In this document: positions 59,601-64,000 of the stretch, piece by piece
Position numbering within the stretch: the first letter of the stretch is position 1
Layout: every line of letters begins with the position of its first letter
Source of the DNA: an uncultured Draconibacterium sp.
GTDB lineage: Bacteria > Bacteroidota > Bacteroidia > Bacteroidales > Prolixibacteraceae
Direction: 5' to 3'
Length of the DNA stretch: 64,000 nucleotides
Assembly: GCF_963677155.1 (NCBI RefSeq)
Contig: NZ_OY781884.1
Span: 4,894,501-4,958,500, forward strand
Made by a program: the position numbers and the translations under genes
The notes under the pieces: model-generated
What the model saw: the letters and a program-made list of their open reading frames with translations, nothing else
Database searches by the model: none
Told to the model about the DNA's origin: nothing

Positions 59601-59925
59601 TAGTAATATTCCTCGTATTTCTTCTTCTGATGATTTTGATCAAAAGAACTCTAGCCGTTTTCTTACAAGTTCAAACTACTTAAGTTTGAATAATGTCACT
59701 TTAGGCTATACTTTCCCTACTGCTTTGACTCGCAAAATGAATATTCAGAAGCTAAGGATTTATTTATCAGGTGATAACCTTGCGTTGTTCTCATCTCGTA
59801 AAGGTTTTGATCCGCGTCAATCGCAGAACGCTCGTGCAACCGGAGTAGCAATTTCTACTAATTCAGGAAACTATGTATATAGCCAATTACGAGTGCTTTC
59901 AGGAGGCGTATCTATTTCATTCTAG
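56695..59925 (+). CDS. SusC/RagA-type TonB-linked outer-membrane transporter
   Basis: From the ATG at 56695 the protein has 1076 residues and a signal peptide ending AEAQ. It has a carboxypeptidase-like domain (ITGTVTSSEDDMGIPGVSVS), the SusC motif VVAYGTTKRSQFVGS, a plug with RIRGVGSINGGTAPLYIVDG and DASSTAIYGARGANGVI, and a 22-strand barrel ending in Phe. SusC transporters import oligosaccharides or peptides with energy from ExbB/ExbD/TonB. It heads an operon with susD-type and lipoprotein genes. No enzymes accompany it in the window, so the ligand is unknown. Confidence 0.95.
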   Translation: MKKIALMLLGIALFGVLVAEAQVKSITGTVTSSEDDMGIPGVSVSIKGTTIGTVTNLDGKYQLEVPSDATTLIFSFVGMKPQEVEISGTTINVAMESDLVGIDEVMVVAYGTTKRSQFVGSAKAVSGEELATKSTSNISNALQGAAAGVQVVNGSGQPGTGAKIRIRGVGSINGGTAPLYIVDGSPYEFSLNTINPNDIQSITVLKDASSTAIYGARGANGVILITTKNGSKDGKIVVNVDAKWGHSTRGVPTYDVMTDPAMYYETAYKALYNSQAYNGVSAADAYAYADANFLTQSGVGYQIYSYPEGERLIGTNFKLNPNATLGYADDDFYYTPDNWEDETLATNNLRQEYNVSIRGGQNNSQYFISGGYLEDPGIIEGSGFSRYTLRGKIDSQAKDWLAVGLSASYVNTKLESPDYQGKWGSTGNVFYASNMMAPIYPFYVRNVNGTIAEDSNGYKIYDQGTSTNFTRPGSAPRGNNAINLLLNTDKEVRDLFAGSFYAKLTPFSGFSFTARLSPETSNKRKNNLSNPFYGSIPSEGVVSVSQRRIFTFNQQYLANYKKAITESHNIEVLAGFESFTLKNQYLGASNDHLYDPFIAELDNAFGTQPTSANASSYTHNYATEGFVGRLQYDFQERFFFNASVRHEGSSRFSADNRWGTFGSVGAAWLISKEAFMLPTANWLRELKYKVSYGTQGNDQIGIYDESSSSYSYYAYRNRYDISYNSDTGEYTKVLKESGNPDLTWEAQKLFNTGVEFALANNLLSGSVDYFRRENSDMLFNEPQPVSSGLSTIPKNIGSVVNQGFEVDLNSEILRTSQLTWSIFANITHIKSEIKELPEYTKSTGGIKRSSYILKEGGSLNQAYLVQYAGVDKETGMSLYYVDPDNDDYSTTTDYSAAEQTDLGDIGVKWYGGFGTNLNAYGFDLGVQFAYQLGGKAYDGSYQELMHTGKEIGRNWHTDILDAWTPSNTDSNIPRISSSDDFDQKNSSRFLTSSNYLSLNNVTLGYTFPTALTRKMNIQKLRIYLSGDNLALFSSRKGFDPRQSQNARATGVAISTNSGNYVYSQLRVLSGGVSISF

Positions 59926-59940
59926 AAAAAATATAGTATC

Positions 59941-61611
59941 ATGAAAATAAAGAATTATTTAAAAATATTTACAACAACAGTTGTTGCAATAGCCTTGTTT
60001 TCATCATGTGATGATGACTATTTAGAAAGGCAGTATGAAGGTGGAACTTTAGATGATGAGCAGGTTCAGGAAACGGTAGAAGCGTTACCTGCCAGAATTA
60101 ATTCATCGATAAGTGGAATGTATTCATTATTGGGAAAACCAGATGGCTTTTATGATCGCGGTGTTGATTCTTACAGAGCCGATGATATGGGCTATTCAGG
60201 AATGGCATTAAGCCAGGACTTGAATAGTGGTATTATGACTAATGCAGTTTCAGGATATGACTGGTTTTCAACTTCGTTGGAGTATTCAGATCGCACGCCT
60301 ACTTATGCAAATCCACAAATGCGTTACGGATTGTTCTATAAAGTAATCTATGCTGCTAATGATGTGCTAAGTGCGATTCCTGAAGATACAGAAACAGACC
60401 AATTAATTTATGCTCGTGGTCAGGCAAAAGCAATGAGGGCATTTTGTTACCTTTCATTAGTACCTTATTTCCAATTCAAATATGTGGGGAACGAAACAAA
60501 ACCTTCTGTTCCAATTGTTGAAGAAGGTACTGATTTTAGGAATAATCCAAGGGCTTCTTTAACTGATATGTATACCTACATTTTACAAAACTTAACAGAT
60601 GCTATCGAAGATCTTGATGGGTATGCGAGGACTAACAAAGGAGCTATTGATCAAAATGTGGCTTATGGACTACGTGCAAGAGCTTACCTGAATATGGAAA
60701 AATGGAGTGAAGCTGCTGCCGATGCAGAAAGTGCTATGGCAGGTTATGATCCTTACTCTATTTCAGAATTAACAGAACCAGGATTTAACCAGGCCTCAGA
60801 CCATAACTGGATATGGGCACTGCTTTTACCTACTGATGTTATTAGTGATGCCAATTATGCAACATGGCCTTCGCAGTTAGGTTCTTTTTCTGGTGATGCT
60901 TATGTATCCTATGCAGGTATTTACAGGTCTATCAATAATTTACTATACGATAAAATTAATGATACCGACGTACGAAAAGGTTGGTGGTTGAATGAGGACA
61001 GAACTTCTCCTTATCTGGAAGGTTTAAGCTGGGTAGACCAAGCAGAAGGTATTACCTATGAAGGGCAAGACATTGCAACCGCAAATATTGCTAATGTAAA
61101 AGCACCAATGCAAGCCTATGCTAATGTTAAATTTGGACAACGTTCAGGTATCGGTTCTACTTACAATGATGGTGATTGGTGCATGATGCGTGCTGAAGAA
61201 ATGATTTTGATTAGAGCGGAGGCAATTGCTATGGGAGGAAACCCGGGACAAGGAAAACAGATATTGGAGGATTTTGTTAAAACATATCGTGATCCTTCGT
61301 ATTCAACATCAGCTAGTTCTGCTGATGATATTCAGAATGAAGTATGGTTACAACGTCGTATTGAATTATGGGGAGAAGGATTTGGAATGAGTGATGCTAT
61401 GCGTTTAGGAAGAAATATTATTCGCTACCATCCTGGTCAGCCAACAAATGTACCGGAAGATTATCGTTTTAATTTATCGAAAGACGATCCATGGTTACTT
61501 TTACGTTTTGTTCAAGGCGAAACAAACAACAATTCCGCTGTTGAACAAAATGAAGGTGGAGCACAGCCTGCGCAAGGAGATGGGGCTACCTTATTAGATG
61601 GCGTTTTATAA
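59941..61611 (+). CDS. SusD/RagB-type nutrient-binding lipoprotein
   Basis: This 556-residue surface lipoprotein has lipobox ALFSSC (Cys23). It contains the helical SusD fold: ARGQAKAMRAFCYLSLVPYF, YGLRARAYLNMEKWSEAAADAE, MRAEEMILIRAEAIAM and VWLQRRIELWGEGFGMSDAMR. It forms the lid over the SusC transporter and captures its substrate. It begins 15 bases after the SusC gene stop. Confidence 0.95.
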   Translation: MKIKNYLKIFTTTVVAIALFSSCDDDYLERQYEGGTLDDEQVQETVEALPARINSSISGMYSLLGKPDGFYDRGVDSYRADDMGYSGMALSQDLNSGIMTNAVSGYDWFSTSLEYSDRTPTYANPQMRYGLFYKVIYAANDVLSAIPEDTETDQLIYARGQAKAMRAFCYLSLVPYFQFKYVGNETKPSVPIVEEGTDFRNNPRASLTDMYTYILQNLTDAIEDLDGYARTNKGAIDQNVAYGLRARAYLNMEKWSEAAADAESAMAGYDPYSISELTEPGFNQASDHNWIWALLLPTDVISDANYATWPSQLGSFSGDAYVSYAGIYRSINNLLYDKINDTDVRKGWWLNEDRTSPYLEGLSWVDQAEGITYEGQDIATANIANVKAPMQAYANVKFGQRSGIGSTYNDGDWCMMRAEEMILIRAEAIAMGGNPGQGKQILEDFVKTYRDPSYSTSASSADDIQNEVWLQRRIELWGEGFGMSDAMRLGRNIIRYHPGQPTNVPEDYRFNLSKDDPWLLLRFVQGETNNNSAVEQNEGGAQPAQGDGATLLDGVL

Positions 61612-61632
61612 AAAATAAAATTTATAGATAAT

Positions 61633-62418
61633 ATGAAGGCATTAAAATATTTAATATTAATAGCGGCTGTATCAATATTTGCAGCATGTGAGGATGATAT
61701 CGAAAGAGAGAGTTCTCCAGAGCCTAATCCAAATAGCTCAAATGTGTATTTTTCAACAGATAATAGTTCTGAGGTAATTATGCCACTTGAGGAATCTAGT
61801 TTTACTATTACTATAAACAGAGAAAATAGTTCTTCTGATCAAACTGTTTCGTTGAGTACGGAAAACGCATTCGATAATATCTTTAATGTTCCAGAATCAG
61901 TAAGTTTTGCTTCTGGTGAATCAGAAAAGAGTATTAATATCGAGATTAGTGATGATATTGTTTTAATGGAAAGCTATCATCTTTCAATCATAATTGATCA
62001 AGATCAAGCGAAACCATATGCAGAACAGGATGTATACCCAAGAATAGAACTTAATATCTCAAAAGAAGATTTTGCTCCTTATGCTGACGGTGTATTTAAG
62101 AGCAAATTCCAAGAAGACACATGGGATGCAACATTAGAATATTCTCCAGCAACAAGTCAATATCGTTTTAAAAATTGCTGGGCTGATGGTTATAATTATT
62201 CATTTACAGTTTCTGAAGCCGGAGTGATTACTCAAGTGCCGGAAACTGTGGAAAGCGGAATTGTGCATGCCTCTTATGGCATGATTTCTGCTACTGCAAC
62301 TGAGGAATCAGGTTATGATAGCCAAACAGAAACGTATACGTTTGCAATTAAATGGACAGTAAGTGCAGGTTCTTTCGGGGTTTATTATGATACATTCGAG
62401 ATTACGAGCAAATATTAA
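61633..62418 (+). CDS. SusE-position surface lipoprotein
   Basis: This 261-residue lipoprotein has lipobox FAAC (Cys19) followed by acidic residues (EDDIERESS), typical of export to the cell surface. The first half (about 35-140) resembles an Ig/Calx-beta-like beta-sandwich (VYFSTDN ... SVSFASGESEKSINIEI). The second half (about 150-261) is another beta domain rich in aromatics. It is the third gene of the SusCD operon and probably helps bind or retain the substrate. It could also be a peptide-locus lipoprotein; the family is not firmly identified. Confidence 0.7.
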   Translation: MKALKYLILIAAVSIFAACEDDIERESSPEPNPNSSNVYFSTDNSSEVIMPLEESSFTITINRENSSSDQTVSLSTENAFDNIFNVPESVSFASGESEKSINIEISDDIVLMESYHLSIIIDQDQAKPYAEQDVYPRIELNISKEDFAPYADGVFKSKFQEDTWDATLEYSPATSQYRFKNCWADGYNYSFTVSEAGVITQVPETVESGIVHASYGMISATATEESGYDSQTETYTFAIKWTVSAGSFGVYYDTFEITSKY

Positions 62419-62449
62419 GAAAATATATTAATTACTGGTTAAGTAGAAT

Positions 62450-62476
62450 ATCCCGAAGGAATGCAGCCTTCGGGAT
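62450..62476 (+). terminator. Terminator of the SusCD operon
   Basis: ATCCCGAAGG (62450-62459) pairs perfectly with CCTTCGGGAT (62467-62476), followed by a T run. Confidence 0.9.
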
Positions 62477-62779
62477 TTTTTTTACTCTTATTTTTTATTA
62501 ATTCTTATCCAAACACATAAGCTATGGTATTATATCCCCATCATATTTTCGATAACCTGAGTTCGACTTTAAAATAACCCACAGCTTCAGCTATTTTTAG
62601 ACTGAAACTTTCACCGGTTTTCGATTATTACTTTTTTGCTTAATGCAAGAAAAATTAGGAGAAGTTTTGCAAAAAGAAAAGCCTAATAGGAAAGGACTTA
62701 TTCATTAAAGATTTTAAAATATTTCCCTTACTTTGATTTACTCACATATATGTTGGCAGGATTGAATGTCACAAAAAAA
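62477..62779. other. Intergenic stretch, no gene seen
   Basis: No credible coding frame, repeat or further hairpin was recognised between the SusCD terminator and the fabI terminator. Confidence 0.5.
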
Positions 62780-62805
62780 AAGACCGTCTCAAACGAAACG
62801 GCCTT
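62780..62805 (-). terminator. Terminator after fabI
   Basis: An 8-bp stem (62780-62787 with 62798-62805; a G-U pair on the minus strand) is followed by a run of Ts on that strand. Confidence 0.7.
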
Positions 62806-62826
62806 ACTTTTTTCTTCTTGTTTTTA

Positions 62827-63702
62827 TTAGTCGTAGCGATGTTCTTCAGCGTCAGGCTTATCACTATCGCATGCACATATTTTATCCAAACCTTTTTCGT
62901 ATTGCTCCAATGCTCGCAGGCTCATTCCCATATTCGAGAATCCACCATCGTGGAAAAGGTTTTGCATGGTAACTTTTTTCGTTAAATCAGAAAAAAGTGT
63001 AATACAGTAATCAGCACATTCATCACCGGTTGCATTTCCTAGAGGAGACATTCTTTCAGAGAAGTCTAACAAACGGTCGAAACCTTTCACACCGTTCCCT
63101 GCTGTTGTAATCGTTGGCGATTGCGAAATGGTATTTACTCTTACATTACGTTCGCGACCATAAATATAACCAAAACTACGGGCAATCGATTCAAGCAATG
63201 CTTTTGCATCAGCCATATCGTTATAGCCAAAGAACGAACGCTGTGCCGCAACATACGACAAGGCAACTACTGATCCCCATTCGTTAATGGCATCCATTTT
63301 TCGGGCCACCTGAAGTACCTTGTGGAATGATACTGCAGACACATCGAGGGTTTTGTCCAGGTAGTTATAATCCAAATCACTGTAATGGCGTCCCTTTCTT
63401 ACGTTTGGCGACATCCCAATTGAGTGTAAAATGAAGTCAATTTTACCACCTAAAGCTTCCATCGATTTGCTGATCAGGTTTTCCAGATCCTCAACATTGG
63501 TTGCATCGGCACCAATAACTTCTGCATTAATTTGCTCACCCAGTTTGTTTGTTTCGCCCATACGAATGGCAACCGGGGTATTTGATAATGTTACTGTGGC
63601 TCCTTCTTCGTGTGCTCTTACTGCCACTTTCCAGGCAATTGAATCAGGATTTAATGCCCCAAAAATAATTCCCTTTTTTCCTTTTAATAAATTATTACTC
63701 AT
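62827..63702 (-). CDS. fabI: Enoyl-[acyl-carrier-protein] reductase (NADH) FabI
   Basis: This 291-residue SDR-type enoyl reductase has the FabI opening KKGIIFGALNPDSIAWKVA, LHSIGMSPN, the Tyr-x6-Lys pair in YNDMADAK, and RVNTISQSPTITTAG. It reduces trans-2-enoyl-ACP in each round of fatty-acid elongation. The C-terminus carries an extra Cys/Asp/His-rich tail (ICACDSDKPDAEEHRYD). It is transcribed alone, with a TAACTTTG box at 63813-63806. Confidence 0.95.
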   Translation of the reverse strand: MSNNLLKGKKGIIFGALNPDSIAWKVAVRAHEEGATVTLSNTPVAIRMGETNKLGEQINAEVIGADATNVEDLENLISKSMEALGGKIDFILHSIGMSPNVRKGRHYSDLDYNYLDKTLDVSAVSFHKVLQVARKMDAINEWGSVVALSYVAAQRSFFGYNDMADAKALLESIARSFGYIYGRERNVRVNTISQSPTITTAGNGVKGFDRLLDFSERMSPLGNATGDECADYCITLFSDLTKKVTMQNLFHDGGFSNMGMSLRALEQYEKGLDKICACDSDKPDAEEHRYD

Positions 63703-63805
63703 AATTTGTTTTTATGAAACGTGTATGATATTATTTCTGCATACACGATAATGATTATATTCTTGCAAGATCACCCGTTATTTTTAACGGATGAAAATAC
63801 GTGTA

Positions 63806-63813
63806 CAAAGTTA
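63806..63813 (-). promoter_or_regulatory. -7 box for fabI
   Basis: Reads TAACTTTG on the minus strand, about 100 bases before the fabI start codon. Confidence 0.38.
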
Positions 63814-63970
63814 ATTCAGTTTAAATAAATTATTCACGAATGGTCATTTTTCAGCTGATAAGTCTGCTTTTTTAACTTTTTACATCGAATTTTGTTCAAT
63901 AACATTCGAAAATATGAATGATAATCGCGAAAAGCTTTGTTATTCGCTTTTATATAGCAGTTGCTTTTTT

Positions 63971-63978
63971 TAGCTTTG
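63971..63978 (+). promoter_or_regulatory. Possible -7 box for a gene beyond the window
   Basis: TAGCTTTG matches TAnnTTTG on the plus strand near the window end. No gene start is visible before 64000. Confidence 0.25.
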
Positions 63979-64000
63979 AAAGCAAATAAAAACTGTTATC

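Overview
This window looks like ordinary chromosome from a member of the Bacteroidota. The evidence is a SusC/SusD outer-membrane uptake pair, families largely typical of that phylum (DUF5686, DUF4251, DUF3078, DUF2891), many TAnnTTTG-type -7 promoter boxes, and almost no Shine-Dalgarno sequences. The enzyme mix and gene order would suit a marine or sediment Marinilabiliales/Prolixibacteraceae relative, but that placement is inference. I found no tRNA, rRNA, CRISPR array, prophage or insertion sequence.

Layout. 1-8.6 kb: end of an ElbB-like gene, a TatD-family hydrolase, TcdA, an RRM RNA-binding protein, a D-amino-acid aminotransferase, an aldo/keto reductase, RecG, a lone ABC ATPase, a PduO-type cobalamin adenosyltransferase and a small DUF2795 protein. 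8.6-17.1 kb: a YkgJ-type cysteine-cluster protein, a secreted GH3 glycosidase with a PA14 insert, a TPR lipoprotein, a DPP-IV-type peptidase, and a two-gene operon pairing a PchB-like chorismate mutase with a DRE-TIM aldolase. 17.5-20.8 kb: the translation operon thrS-infC-rpmI-rplT, with infC starting at AUU behind a strong Shine-Dalgarno. 20.9-25.6 kb: a two-component system divergent from an outer-membrane beta-barrel protein.

25.7-38.5 kb is mostly on the minus strand: an M1 aminopeptidase broken by one amber codon, DUF2891, a YdeI-like protein, a very small membrane protein, a MATE exporter, L-serine dehydratase, a VOC/SDR pair, a YitT protein and an ExbB-ExbD-TonB operon. One plus-strand lipoprotein in this stretch resembles only the C-terminal part of GH127 enzymes. 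38.6-48.8 kb: NhaD, TamB (whose natural start can only be reached by a -1 frameshift at an A-AAA-AAG heptamer), then TsaD, SfsA, a DUF4251 protein and a coupled B3/B4 plus acyltransferase pair. 48.8-56.3 kb: envelope proteins of unknown function (DUF5686, DUF3078), a CYTH protein, an AHSA1/START-like protein, DUF4268, and an M23-like protein lacking the expected zinc ligands. 56.4-64 kb: a SusC-SusD-lipoprotein operon behind a CRP-like palindrome, then fabI.

How it fits together. Much of the window serves the cell envelope: energised outer-membrane uptake (ExbB/ExbD/TonB powering SusC-type receptors), outer-membrane biogenesis (TamB), fatty-acid synthesis (FabI, acyltransferase) and periplasmic degradation (GH3, DPP-IV, M1). 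The rest is housekeeping: translation, tRNA modification (TcdA and TsaD act on the same t6A modification), DNA repair and amino-acid metabolism. The points most worth following up are the tamB frameshift, the PchB-like/aldolase operon, the infC start, the GH127-like fragment lipoprotein and the putative CRP-type site ahead of the SusCD operon.
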